Shown here: piece after piece, positions 1-8,506 of the stretch | How positions within the stretch are numbered: the first letter of the stretch is position 1 | Layout: every line of letters begins with the position of its first letter | Assembly: GCA_001310555.1 (NCBI GenBank) | Contig: BAXO01000078.1 | Location: forward strand, 1 to 24,721 | Reading direction: 5' to 3' | DNA: 24,721 nucleotides | DNA from: Bacillus sp. JCM 19058 | GTDB lineage: Bacteria; Bacillota; Bacilli; Bacillales_H; Bacillaceae_D | The notes under the pieces: model-generated | Database searches by the model: none | What the model was told of the DNA's origin: nothing | What the model saw: the letters and a program-made list of their open reading frames with translations, nothing else | Program-made: the position numbers and the translations under genes

Positions 1-470
1 CCGATACTTACAAGTATCAATGTGCGTACTTTAATTTTCTCAGACTTAAATAACAACCATCCGATTAGTAATCCGGAAAAACCGTATAAGGCAAGAATAT
101 CTGCCCCGCCAATAAAAACAAAATGGATAAATCCAAATAGGATCAAGAACCAGGATCTGCGCTTAAGAATCTTTTTTATATTTCCTTCTGAGACACCGCG
201 TCGAATTTGTCCTTTTAACATCAGCACCATCCCATAGCCAAAAAGAACGGCGAACATAGGAAAAGCACGGTTATCAACAAATACCAAACCGACGAAGTTC
301 ACAAGATCATCCATTAGATTCTCACCAAACGGACGGCTGAAAATGGCTGGTTCTGCTGTGTATAAAAACAAAGGAGCATGTGCAACAACGATCAGCAATA
401 ACATAAATCCTCTCCCAAGATCAGGAGCAAGGCTTCTCTTGTGAGGATAATGATCAGACTTATTCCCCAT
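1..470 (-). CDS. DUF418 (YeiB-like) membrane protein, N-terminal part
   Basis: The reading frame is open from an ATG at 470 to the left edge, so the C-terminus lies outside the window. A strong ribosome binding site (AGGAGG, 6 bases before the ATG) sets the start. The roughly 156 visible residues begin MGNKSDHYPHKRS and contain several hydrophobic helices, a run of basic residues (KKILKRRSW) and the segment FGFIHFVFIGGADILALYG. That last pattern is characteristic of the DUF418/YeiB family of polytopic membrane proteins, whose biochemical role is not established. It lies downstream of a TetR regulator on the same strand. A terminator (543-574) separates the two, and a TetR-type operator (487-515) sits directly before it, so I infer its own repressed promoter. 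The family call is fairly secure; the function is unknown. Confidence 0.8.
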   Translation of the reverse strand, partial: MGNKSDHYPHKRSLAPDLGRGFMLLLIVVAHAPLFLYTAEPAIFSRPFGENLMDDLVNFVGLVFVDNRAFPMFAVLFGYGMVLMLKGQIRRGVSEGNIKKILKRRSWFLILFGFIHFVFIGGADILALYGFSGLLIGWLLFKSEKIKVRTLILVSI

Positions 471-486
471 ATTATTCCTCCTAAAG

Positions 487-515
487 TATATTAACCGACT
501 TGGTCAGTCAATATA
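487..515 (-). promoter_or_regulatory. TetR-type operator over the DUF418 promoter (site 1)
   Basis: This 29-bp imperfect palindrome has the form TATATT-n-AC-n-GAC-nnn-GTC-n-GT-n-AATATA and ends 17 bases before the DUF418 start codon. On the minus strand it contains TTGACT and TATACT 15 bases apart, a possible but tightly spaced promoter. Bound repressor would cover it. The neighbouring TetR protein (582-1166) is the natural candidate ligand. A near copy lies at 7487-7515. Confidence 0.7.
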
Positions 516-542
516 TTACAGTAAAAAAAATAAATGAGTCAA

Positions 543-574
543 TAAAAAAAATGCTGCTACATTTTCAAGCAGCA
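543..574 (-). terminator. Rho-independent terminator of the TetR gene
   Basis: On the minus strand, just after the TetR stop codon, TGCTGCT and AGCAGCA form a 7-bp stem with a 9-base loop, followed by eight T. This is a standard intrinsic terminator. It implies that the downstream DUF418 gene is transcribed from its own promoter. Confidence 0.85.
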
Positions 575-581
575 CTTCCAA

Positions 582-1166
582 TTAATATTCTACAATCTTA
601 AGTAATCGTTTTATATTCCAGTTGAACGCCTCTTCTTCCCAATCTAATTGTTCCTGCAACACCCCCGCTAAAACAGTTAAATATAGATCAACAATTTTTT
701 CGGGGTCCCTGTCCACAATTTCATTTTTATTTTGACCTTCAATAAAAACAGGTATCAACTTTTCTGTAATGAGTTGGTTAAATTGCTCCACAAATCGTTT
801 GTGAATTTTCTCATCTACCGTGATCAACCGTTGAATAATTCTAAAGGAGTCTCTTCTCTCCTGAGATAATGACCCTCTAGAAAAATAGAGCAGCTTTTCT
901 ATGGACGTCCCAGGTAAATGCTCCATTTCATCAATAAGATTTTTGGAATCATCCATTGCCCACTCTATACATGCTTGAACAATATCATTTTTAGAGGGAA
1001 AATAATGATACATTAATCCTTTACTTATGCCTGTTTCACTCGCAATGGTTTGCATTGTTGTATTCTCAAACCCTTTTTCAGCGAATACTCTTAAGGCTGT
1101 TGTAATGATTTCATCTTTTCGTAAATTTTTCAACCTAATTGAATTTGCTTTATTATAACGCGCCAT
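582..1166 (-). CDS. TetR/AcrR family transcriptional repressor
   Basis: This is an intact 194-residue protein. The N-terminal helix-turn-helix is classic: DEIITTALRVFAEKGFENTT, then IASETGISKGLMYHYFPSKN (residues about 18-58). The rest is the divergent helical ligand-binding domain. I prefer the ATG at 1166 (MARYNKANS) over the one six codons upstream, because GAGGG sits about 6 bases before it and the upstream ATG has no ribosome binding site. It has its own terminator. The palindrome at 487-515 is probably its operator and the DUF418 gene its target; a second copy of the operator at 7487-7515 suggests a wider regulon. Its inducer cannot be told from the sequence. Confidence 0.88.
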   Translation of the reverse strand: MARYNKANSIRLKNLRKDEIITTALRVFAEKGFENTTMQTIASETGISKGLMYHYFPSKNDIVQACIEWAMDDSKNLIDEMEHLPGTSIEKLLYFSRGSLSQERRDSFRIIQRLITVDEKIHKRFVEQFNQLITEKLIPVFIEGQNKNEIVDRDPEKIVDLYLTVLAGVLQEQLDWEEEAFNWNIKRLLKIVEY

Positions 1167-1241
1167 ACTATCCCTCAACTCCATATTTAATAATAATAGC
1201 TTGGGCTAAATATATCACATTCAATCAAAGAAAGCTTTACC

Positions 1242-1874
1242 TTATTGCTCTTTTAGCCCAAGCGTTGTGAGAGGACCATGCACAGCAAAATTTGTGATGA
1301 GCGATGCCACTTCCTCAAGGGAAAGATCCATTCCGGCCTCAAGCCAGTGTTGAATGATGCCTAGTTGAGCAGAGGCTATCAGAGTAGCTAAATATTCGGG
1401 AGGGACTAACCTTTCACCATGATCGGTCTGTGTTTCGCTCAACTTTTCCAAGGCTCGTGCTTTCATAAACTGTTTCCATTTCAACAAGAAGGATGGATCC
1501 CCTTGCGGCCCAAAAAGCGCGTTGAGCAAATCTGCTTGCTCTACAATGAATTCCAATACAGAAATAATCACTGGATAAGGTTCGTCTGTATAACGTTTTA
1601 ATTGATCAAGATCTAATTCCTTCGTTCTTTCTTTTACCTCAGCCAGCAATTCCTCTTGATATTGTTCGAGCATGTCGTCAACATCGCGAAAGTGGAGGTA
1701 AAATGTGCCTCTATTGATGTCAGCACGCTCCGTAAGGTCACTAACAGAAACATTTTTCAACCCCTTTTCTCTAATCAGTTCCAACAATGCTTGCCTCAAC
1801 ATTTTTTTTCGTTCTGCGTTTCCTGCGGTCCATTTTTTCTGCCATTCTGTCACATCCTTTTTTTTAAAAAACAT
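1242..1874 (-). CDS. TetR/AcrR family regulator next to the drug-resistance genes
   Basis: This is a 210-residue TetR-type protein. The helix-turn-helix is RKKMLRQALLELIREKGLKN followed by LTERADINRGTFYLHFRDVDDMLEQ (residues about 22-72), and the C-terminal half is helical, as in regulators with a TetR_C_7/8-type domain. It points away from the hydrolase, phosphotransferase and MFS genes to its right. In Bacillus subtilis the yvkC-yvkB-yvkA neighbourhood likewise combines a phosphotransferase, a TetR regulator and an MFS exporter, so control of those genes is plausible. The start is uncertain: no good ribosome binding site precedes the ATG at 1874, and the first codons lie in an A8 run. A GTG at codon 8 with AAGGA just before it is an alternative. 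Confidence 0.82.
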   Translation of the reverse strand: MFFKKKDVTEWQKKWTAGNAERKKMLRQALLELIREKGLKNVSVSDLTERADINRGTFYLHFRDVDDMLEQYQEELLAEVKERTKELDLDQLKRYTDEPYPVIISVLEFIVEQADLLNALFGPQGDPSFLLKWKQFMKARALEKLSETQTDHGERLVPPEYLATLIASAQLGIIQHWLEAGMDLSLEEVASLITNFAVHGPLTTLGLKEQ

Positions 1875-1981
1875 GGTTTGTAAAACGACAATCTGAATTG
1901 AATTGTTCTGTAGTAGACACTAGGCGCATTATTGATGATTGTAATGCCATCTACAGTCATTATAATAAACATTAAGATGAC

Positions 1982-2023
1982 TAATCAACATCGTGATTAA
2001 TTATAAAACAAGATGGTTAATTT
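1982..2023. promoter_or_regulatory. Candidate TetR operator cluster
   Basis: TAATCA and TGATTA form an inverted pair around a 6-base spacer (1982-1999). Immediately after it comes CAAGATGGTTAATTT (2009-2023). The reverse complement of that 15-mer recurs with one mismatch at 3165-3179, just before the phosphotransferase gene. Such paired AT-rich half-sites between a TetR gene and its likely targets are probable binding sites for the 1242-1874 regulator. This is inference from symmetry and position. Confidence 0.4.
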
Positions 2024-2095
2024 CCAATTTAGAGGTGAAACATGGGTGTCTACACGATAGATCCATAAAATATACCAAATAATCTGATAAATAAA

Positions 2096-2119
2096 GGGTG
2101 GTCGGAAAATAGTGTGGAA
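2096..2119 (+). repeat. Left 24-bp inverted repeat
   Basis: This begins GGGTGGTCGG and ends with GTGTGGAA. It matches the reverse complement of 3137-3160 at 22 of 24 positions. Confidence 0.8.
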
Positions 2120-2223
2120 TTCTCTTTTCATTCCCTAGAGTCGCTAGAAGTAAATTCAAGGATGGTACAGATATGAACAACTAATTCATATTGTTAATTG
2201 GTGCAAAAAGGAGTGTGGAGGAT

Positions 2224-3087
2224 ATGAAGAACAAAGAAGTTACTTTACAGGCAGGTCGAGTAATGACTGAAGGTGATGAACTTTACTATGAGGTACGAGG
2301 ACAAGGGCAGCCGCTGTTGATGATTCCTCCCGGTGGGGGAGATGGTGGGCACTATTCATTTGTCGCTGATATTCTGGCAGATAAATATAAAGTTATTCTC
2401 TATGATCGCCGTGCCAATGCCCGAAGTACAATAAACAATCCGCAGAATTTTGAAATAAGCCAGCAAAGCCGTGATGCAATGGCTGTTTTACGGGAAGTTG
2501 ACGAAGAATCAGCATCCGTTTTTGGACTTAGCAGCGGTGCTGTAATAGCACTTGATATGGCTAAGAATCATCCTCAGGCGGTAAGAAAGGTAATCGTCCA
2601 CGAACCTCCAACCACCCGAGTACTTCCTAATGCTGAAAAATGGCAGCGCTTCTTTGCTAAAGTCTATTTGACTGCATTCCGCTTTGGCTCGTCATTAGCT
2701 GCATTCCGCTTCTTTTTTTGGAATTAATGCTAATGCGCCAGTCCTAAAGATGATCAAAGCTGCCAAAGTGATAAATAACCATAGGGAGAATAATCTTGAA
2801 AGTTATATTGATGCGAAGGTTACTACTGATTCATGATAAAACATGAGCTCTTGCCAGTCACCAACTATTTGCCGGATGTAGAGAAAATAAAGCAAGACAA
2901 GGTTAAAATGTTCATGGCTGTGGGGGAATGGTCCAAAGAAAAAAAGATATGGTATGCCCAGACGGCTGAAATTCTAGCTGAGAGACTTGGATGTGAGTTG
3001 ATTACCTTCCCTGGTCATCATGTATCTTACACGGATATGCCAGATGAATTTGCCGCCACTTTACGTAATGTATTACAAAAAGTATAA
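2224..3087 (+). pseudogene. Alpha/beta hydrolase, two frameshifts
   Basis: The start is the ATG at 2224 (MKNKEVTLQAGRV), preceded by GGAGG. The protein has the oxyanion-hole region LLMIPPGGGDGGHYSF, the strand VILYDRRANARST, the nucleophile elbow FGLSSGAV (G-L-S-S-G) and a C-terminal FPGHHVSY carrying the likely catalytic histidine. The first part runs out of frame after a T7 run (2713-2719); the next stretch (INANAPVLKMIKAAKVINNH) continues in another frame, and the last part (HELLPVTNYLPDVEKI to the stop at 3087) is back in the first frame after a second shift near 2825-2835. The restored protein would be about 287 residues, a normal family length, with all motifs preserved. The substrate is unknown. 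It may be a recent pseudogene or a correct gene with base-call errors. Confidence 0.8.
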
Positions 3088-3136
3088 GAAGCTAGAGGGA
3101 CGATTTTAATATGAATATCAATTAGAAATAAATATT

Positions 3137-3160
3137 TTCCACACTATTTTCCGATTACCC
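3137..3160 (-). repeat. Right 24-bp inverted repeat
   Basis: On the minus strand this begins GGGTAATCGG and ends with GTGTGGAA. It is the partner of 2096-2119 and is followed by the candidate duplication ATAAA. Confidence 0.8.
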
Positions 3161-3198
3161 ATAAAAATTAACCATCGTGCCTCAGAAAGGAGATATCA

Positions 3199-5823
3199 AT
3201 GGATTCATATGTATTGCTTTTTAATCAAGTCGGACGATCCAGTCTTTCGATCGTAGGAGGTAAGGGAGCAAACCTAGGTGAATTGAGTCAGGCAGGGTTT
3301 CCTGTACCAGGCGGATTTTGTGTAACCACTCAGGCGTATCAAGAAATGATCGCCACCAGTCCTGAAATGGAATCGTTATTAGAGTCCTTAAACGCCACCG
3401 ACCCGAATGATTTGCAGGAAGTGCGGAGGTTGGGAGCGTACATTCGCAGCCACATCCAGCAATTAGACATTCCTGATCAGATTGATGAAGCGATTGGGCA
3501 AGCCTGGCATTCCGTAGGGCCTGATTATGCTTATGCGATTCGTTCCAGTGCAACAGCAGAAGATTTACCGACCGCATCATTTGCTGGTCAACAAGATACG
3601 TATTTAAACGTTAAAGGGAAGAAGCAAGTCATCGAACACATTCGGATGTGCTGGGCATCTCTGTTTACAGACCGAGCCATTGTTTATCGCGCGAAAAATG
3701 GGTTTGATCATCGTAACGTGTACCTGTCGGTTGTTGTTCAACGGATGGTTCAACCAGACATCTCAGGCATCCTATTTACTGCCGACCCGATCAACGGCAA
3801 CCGCCACGTCGTATCGATTGATGCCAGCTTTGGATTAGGAGAAGCGATCGTCTCTGGAATGGTATCCGCTGATTTATACAAAGTGAAAGCCGAACAAATC
3901 ATCGAAAGGAAGATAGCGGCCAAACATAAAGCGATATACTCTTTACCTGAAGGGGGAACAGTTACCGAAGAGCTGCCACGCGTTCAGCAGACATCAGCAG
4001 CGCTAACAGACAATCAAATTTTGAAGCTAGCGAAAGTGGGGAAAAGCATTGAACAGCACTTCGGTTCACCACAGGATATTGAGTTTTGCATTGAAAATGA
4101 ACAGCTATACATCGTCCAGAGTCGGCCGATCACATCCTTATATCCGCTGCCGGACATCCCCCAAGAGCCGCTCCGTGTCCTATTCTCATTTGGCCATTTT
4201 CAAATGATGACAGATCCGATTAAACCGCTGGGCATTTCTGTCATCAAAACACTCGTTCCAATTCCCCTCCACTATTTCTGGGAAATCGGAGGGAGAGTAT
4301 TTATTGATCTTTCCGAGATCCTGCGTCACAAGATCGGTAGAAAAATCTTTCCACGGGTTTTTGAGAATATGGATGAAGCAGCTAGTCGAGCCATTCGTGA
4401 AGTGAGTCAACGACCAGCGTTTTTGGCTACCCCTGTAAAAAGAGGAATATTTAAAATTGTACGTGGGGTCATACCGGTTATGAAAGAAGTGCGCAAAAAC
4501 CTATTGAAGCGTGATCCGAAAGCAGCCAATGAGAAAGTAAACGTGTTTATACAAAAGAAATGGACAGAGGTCCGGGACGAATTGCAGCGCTTAAGGGGAG
4601 CCAGTCGGTTAGAAGCAGTCCAATTTCAGTGCCGAGCGTATTTTAAATATGTGATACCAAATATTTTCCATTATGTCATTTCGTTTATGATCTCAAACAT
4701 CGTGCTCAAGAATGTTCTCACCCGGTGGATAGGAGATGACAACGAACTGCACCAGTTAAATAAATCACTCCCAGGCAACGTGACGAGCGAGATGGGGTTA
4801 GAGATTGGCGATTTGGCTGACTTAGTTCGTAAGCTCCCCGAAGTGGAAGAATATATAAAGACAGCCGATAACGAGACCTTTTATGAAGGATTGGCTACTG
4901 TATGCGGCGGAGAGCAATTCAAGAGCGCCATGGTCGATTTTCTCGCTCTATATGGATCGAGATGTGCTGGAGAAATTGATTTGACTAGACCCCGCTGGCG
5001 TGAATCCCCTGTCCAACTCGTACCGGCGATATTGGGTCACATACGTAGTGTTCAACCAGGCGAACATCGTAACAAGTATGTACACGGGGAGCAGGAAGCA
5101 AGAGAAGCTGAAGAGCGGATCATGTACAAACTACGCCGTAACAGATTGAAGAGAAAAATAGTCAGGCGCCTCATTGACGTCTATCGGTATTTAGGAGGGC
5201 TTAGGGAGCATCACAAGTATTTATTAACGTTAATTTTTGATGAATGTAAACAAGCGATTATCTCAGAAGCAGAAGAACTCGTTCGGAAAGGGATTCTGCA
5301 ACAAGTCGAAGAGGCGTATTTCCTTACTGTAGACGAATTGATCCAACTCTCCAAAGGGCAACTCATCGATGATGTCGCCCAACTCATCGCCGAGCGAATA
5401 GAAACGTATGAATGGCAGAAAACCTTGAAGCCGCCAAGAGTGATGACGAGTGAAGGAGAAATCGTCACGGTTGCCAGAGAAGGAGACTTCCCACAAGGGG
5501 CCCTTGTCGGCAGTCCGGTTTCCACGGGTATTGCGGAAGGCAAGGCCCGCGTCATCCTTCAACCAGACGAAGCATCGCTTCATGAAGGAGAGATTCTCGT
5601 TGCACCGGGGACGGATCCTGGTTGGACCCCCTTATTCCAATCGGCAAGAGCGTTGGTCACAGAAGTAGGCGGACTGATGACACACGGTTCCGTCGTGGCA
5701 CGGGAGTATGGTATTCCGGCTGCTGTCGGTGTTGAAGATGCCACGAAGAAAATTAAAACCGGGCAGAGGATTCGTGTAAATGGGGATCAAGGATTTGTGG
5801 AGATTTTAAGTGATGAAAAATAA
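3199..5823 (+). CDS. Rifampicin phosphotransferase-like / PEP-synthase-family enzyme
   Basis: This is an intact 874-residue protein that starts at an ATG after AAGGAG. The N-terminal ATP-grasp domain (PPDK_N type, about residues 15-315) shows IVGGKGANLGELSQAGFPVP, AIRSSATAEDLPTASFAGQQ and ILFTADPING, and ends near IVQSRPITSLYP. The central part (about 330-755) is the helical substrate domain. The C-terminal swivelling domain has the catalytic histidine H829 in GGLMTHGSVVAREYGIPAAVGV. The MTHGS/MTHGA context, the length (about 865-875) and the central domain fit the rifampicin phosphotransferase branch, which uses ATP to phosphorylate the ansa-chain hydroxyl of rifamycins. True PEP synthases usually have a TCHAA-type His motif. 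B. subtilis YvkC-like proteins of unproven function share this layout. The MFS gene overlaps its 3' end. No rifamycin-associated element was seen upstream. Confidence 0.85.
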   Translation: MDSYVLLFNQVGRSSLSIVGGKGANLGELSQAGFPVPGGFCVTTQAYQEMIATSPEMESLLESLNATDPNDLQEVRRLGAYIRSHIQQLDIPDQIDEAIGQAWHSVGPDYAYAIRSSATAEDLPTASFAGQQDTYLNVKGKKQVIEHIRMCWASLFTDRAIVYRAKNGFDHRNVYLSVVVQRMVQPDISGILFTADPINGNRHVVSIDASFGLGEAIVSGMVSADLYKVKAEQIIERKIAAKHKAIYSLPEGGTVTEELPRVQQTSAALTDNQILKLAKVGKSIEQHFGSPQDIEFCIENEQLYIVQSRPITSLYPLPDIPQEPLRVLFSFGHFQMMTDPIKPLGISVIKTLVPIPLHYFWEIGGRVFIDLSEILRHKIGRKIFPRVFENMDEAASRAIREVSQRPAFLATPVKRGIFKIVRGVIPVMKEVRKNLLKRDPKAANEKVNVFIQKKWTEVRDELQRLRGASRLEAVQFQCRAYFKYVIPNIFHYVISFMISNIVLKNVLTRWIGDDNELHQLNKSLPGNVTSEMGLEIGDLADLVRKLPEVEEYIKTADNETFYEGLATVCGGEQFKSAMVDFLALYGSRCAGEIDLTRPRWRESPVQLVPAILGHIRSVQPGEHRNKYVHGEQEAREAEERIMYKLRRNRLKRKIVRRLIDVYRYLGGLREHHKYLLTLIFDECKQAIISEAEELVRKGILQQVEEAYFLTVDELIQLSKGQLIDDVAQLIAERIETYEWQKTLKPPRVMTSEGEIVTVAREGDFPQGALVGSPVSTGIAEGKARVILQPDEASLHEGEILVAPGTDPGWTPLFQSARALVTEVGGLMTHGSVVAREYGIPAAVGVEDATKKIKTGQRIRVNGDQGFVEILSDEK

Positions 5824-7195
5824 GCGGTGGATCGTATTCACAGGTATTTTATTCGGTGCAATGGCAAACATGATCATGCAAACAGTTGTCGCTACCATCT
5901 TGCCCCAGGTTACAGAACAGTTAGGAGATTCCCATTTGTATGGATGGGTCTTTAGTGGGTATTTGCTTATGTCGACTGTGACAATCCCGTTGTTTGCCAA
6001 ACTGGCTGACATGTATGGCTATAAATTGTTTTTCGTCTTGGGGATGTCGATTTTTTTTGATTGGTTCCTTATGGTGTGGATTTGCGTCTACATTACCATT
6101 ATTAGTCACAGGTAGATTGGTTCAAGGCGTTGGAGCCGGAATGCTCGGTCCTGTTACAATTGCGTTCATCAGCATCTTGTTTCCGATTGAAACGAGAGGG
6201 AGAGCCTTTAGCGTCTTTGCCGCAGTTCAATTGCTGTCCAATCTGATTGGCCCGCTCGCAGGAGGGTGGATCGCTGTAACGATGGGATGGTCTGCAGCGT
6301 TCTTTATGGTGCTACCATTTGGCATCCTTTCTTTAGCCACGATCCTATTCACCGAGAACAACAGGGATAACACAAAAGCAACCCCGTCCTTGAAACGTGT
6401 TGACTTTTTGGGTGCGAGTCTGCTCGGGATGGCTATCGCCTTATTTGTACAGACGTGGACCCTATTTGAACAGACGGGTTGGGGGGTGCAAACGGCGATG
6501 ATGATTACGGGGAGTATACTAGCGCTCGTTGGGTTTATATTTCAACAGAATAGACATCCGGATCCGATCTTGCCACAACGTCTGGTTTCAATTCGAAACG
6601 TGATGTTTGCTAACGTAAGTGCTGCTTGTTGGAACCTTAATGTATGGGACGATTGCCATATTTCCGTTATATGCAGCGACGGTATTAAGCGGCCCGGCAA
6701 ATAGTGTTCAATTTTTAATCCCTTTAACTTTAGGGCTAAGCATCGGGATTATGTTTGCTGGGCGTATGCTTAAAAAAACGTTCTTTCAAGACGTTAGCTC
6801 AAATAGGTTGGCTCACTGCTTCTACAGGCTTGCTCGTCACAAGTCTCACCGGTTTGCTGAATCTACCGTTGTTTTTAAATTATATAAGTGCGTTCGTCAT
6901 CGGCTCCGGAATCGGGATCTTAATGCCAACGTTCTTACTTCCTGCACAGAACGCCGTATCTAAACAAGAACAAGCGACGGTAGGCGGTATGATTCAACTG
7001 AGCCGAAACATAGGAGGGGCTGCCGGAATCCCCCTATTGACGAGCGTTCTCGCTTTAACGTCTACTTGGGGCGAAGCGACATTCCAATATGGCATATTGT
7101 TCTCTGTTCTCTTTCTCTTCAGCCTTCTCGGCTTTATCATTGGCAGCCAGTTTGAAGGTGCAGCAATAAAAGGGAACAAGGATAAAGGAATTTAG
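5810..7195 (+). pseudogene. MFS multidrug exporter (DHA2/EmrB-like), three frameshifts
   Basis: The frame starts (GTG 5810 or ATG 5813, GGAG 7-10 bases before) inside the last codons of the phosphotransferase gene, so the two are translationally coupled. The conserved parts appear in order in different frames: motif A-like GYLLMSTVTIPLFAKLADMYG, RLVQGVGAGMLGPVTIAFIS (motif C-like region), GPLAGGWIAVTMGWSAAFF, LMYGTIAIFPLYAATV, and AVSKQEQATVGGMIQLSRN near the C-terminus. Shifts occur in a T8 run (6051-6058), near 6619-6628, and in an A7 run (6772-6778). Restored, it would be about 462 residues with some 14 membrane helices, typical of proton-driven drug exporters. With its neighbour it would make a modify-and-export pair. 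Confidence 0.85.
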
Positions 7196-7486
7196 TCATT
7201 AGGTACCATTTTCGAGATCCTTTAAAGCTACAGAACAAAGGAGAATGATGGCGAAGGATTTAGCAAATGAACTAGAAGTATAAGTTCTGCACAGGATGAT
7301 TCGAAGCCCAGCCCCAAAACCCACACCGGAACGGGAGTACTGAGAACAATGATGGGTTGTCTACTTTCCGATTTCATAATAATCGAGATAGCGTGCTTTT
7401 TACTAAAGAAATGAATCAAAGCATAGGGGGCAATCCATGTGAGTAGGGCACCACTTTTTATTGATACAGGAAGAAAACATCTGCAG
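7196..7486. other. Intergenic, no clear gene
   Basis: The only coding-like trace is a tiny frame (MAKDLANELEV then stop) that follows AAAGGAG near 7240-7285 and is probably a gene remnant. The rest shows no recognisable coding or structured signal. Confidence 0.4.
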
Positions 7487-7515
7487 TATATTAACTGACC
7501 AGGTCAGCTAATATA
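7487..7515 (+). promoter_or_regulatory. TetR-type operator (site 2) before the dehydrogenase remnant
   Basis: This 29-bp palindrome has the same design as 487-515: TATATTAACTGACC, then GGTCAGCTAATATA after one central base. It is more symmetrical than site 1 and keeps the same TTAACT/TATACT 15-base arrangement, here reading rightward into the dehydrogenase pseudogene. It is probably bound by the 582-1166 regulator. Confidence 0.7.
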
Positions 7516-7601
7516 CTGCTTTCTTGCTGCATGAGTACTCAAACCATTGCCTATTCTGAGTTAAAGGGATGATCATATTAATTTTTATAAAATCTAATAA
7601 T

Positions 7602-8424
7602 TTGGCTGCACCGGGCTACCAAGCCGGGGTCTGGTGGCAAACGGTAAGATGATAAGTTCGGATTGGAGTTATTTCAAAGCATGTGGTGGTATGTAGTTGA
7701 CATTGACCCTAGTGGTAATGTCAAGGGGGCCACTAGGGTATCCACAGCCAACGAAGCGATTACCTCCAACGAATTGGTCATACTTAGCCTAACGGACTAT
7801 GATGCGATGTACACTATTCTAGAACCCATCTCAGAGCAATTATCTGGAAAAGTATTTGTGAACCTGAGTTCGGATACCCCTGAGACAGTCGGTGAAGCAT
7901 CGATGTGGTTAGCTGAACGCAAGGCTTGGCATCTCACTGGCGGTGTGTTGGCTTCGCCTTCAGGAATCGGCAATCCAGAATCCGTCACACTATATAGTGG
8001 TCCAAGAGAGATCTTCGAAGCTCAAAAGAATAGCTAGAAGTGCTAACAGGTACTGACTTTAAGGGCGAGGACCCGGGTCTTGCCATGCTGTATTACCAGA
8101 TACAGATAGATGTATTCTGGACCACTATGCTCAGCCATCTTCATGCTCTTGCAGTCGCGGAAGCAAATGGAATCACGGCTGAACAGTTCCTGCCATACGT
8201 CTCGGATATGCTGTCTACTCTGCCGAAGTTACTTCATTTCTACACCCCCCTGATTGACGCGGGCAAACATCACGGCGATGTCGAAAAACTTGCTATGGGT
8301 TTGGCGAGCGTCGAGCACGTCGTCCAGACATCTAAAGAAGCTGGTATAGATACTTCTCTACCAGCTGCTGTACTGAATATCTTCAAACATGGATCTTGCA
8401 AAAGGTCATGCCAGCGATAGCTAA
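7602..8424 (+). pseudogene. Imine-reductase-like NAD(P)-dependent oxidoreductase, decayed
   Basis: Homology is spread over three frames. A degraded Rossmann start (LAAPGYQAGVW at 7602) resembles the usual FLAAGYQTTVWNRT; the glycine-rich first strand is lost. The middle (7663-8030) has SNELVILSLTDYDAMYTILE, LSGKVFVNLSSDTPETVGEA, GGVLASPSGIGNPESVTLYSGP. After a shift at 8022-8037 the C-terminal helical domain follows (LTGTDFKGEDPGLAMLYYQI to LNIFKHG). A last shift leads to MDLAKGHASDS and a stop at 8422. These are hallmarks of the 6-phosphogluconate-dehydrogenase-like / imine reductase family (NADPH-dependent, about 290 residues). Unlike most broken genes here, its N-terminus is really degraded, so it is a true pseudogene. 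An operator and possible promoter lie just upstream. Confidence 0.8.
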
Positions 8425-8506
8425 ACCAGCCTAATTGAAATATTAAAAAAAGCCCATTGCATAACCATTTTGAGGTGAGGATCAAAATCTGAAAGCGAAA
8501 TTCGCA

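Larger units (their letters stand above)
1875..2223. other. Regulatory intergenic region
   Basis: No gene is seen here. The region between the leftward TetR gene and the rightward hydrolase holds AT-rich dyads (see 1982-2023), the left end of the 24-bp inverted repeat (2096-2119), and the hydrolase ribosome binding site (GGAGG before 2224). Confidence 0.6.
2096..3160. mobile_element. Putative non-autonomous element with 24-bp terminal inverted repeats
   Basis: The ends (2096-2119 and 3137-3160) are inverted copies matching at 22 of 24 positions, beginning GGGT and containing TCGGAAAATAGTGTGGAA. They are flanked by ATAAA on both sides (2091-2095 and 3161-3165), which would be a 5-bp target duplication. 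The only content is a frameshifted alpha/beta hydrolase gene; no transposase is present. It could be a passenger-carrying element mobilised in trans, or the remains of an insertion sequence that lost its transposase. The AT-rich context makes a chance ATAAA match possible, but the 24-bp inverted match is not likely by chance. The right end lies only 38 bases before the phosphotransferase ATG, so insertion would have separated that gene from an upstream promoter. Confidence 0.5.

Noticed and set aside
3221..3580. Long minus-strand frames inside the phosphotransferase gene (also at 5211-5583)
   Set aside because: They are shadows of a strongly supported plus-strand gene, with no ribosome binding site or recognisable domain.
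3199..5823. Housekeeping PEP synthase
   Set aside because: The His motif is MTHGS rather than the TCHAA type, and the central domain and neighbourhood (TetR, MFS) fit a rifampicin-phosphotransferase-like protein better. A non-rifamycin role is still possible.
5810..7195. Programmed ribosomal frameshifting in the MFS and other genes
   Set aside because: Several shifts per gene in different directions and without slippery heptamers plus stimulatory structures are not compatible with known programmed frameshifting. Decay or sequencing error is simpler.
7228..7419. Leftward 63-codon frame in the gap after the MFS gene
   Set aside because: Composition is unlike a protein of this organism, and there is no ribosome binding site or family match.
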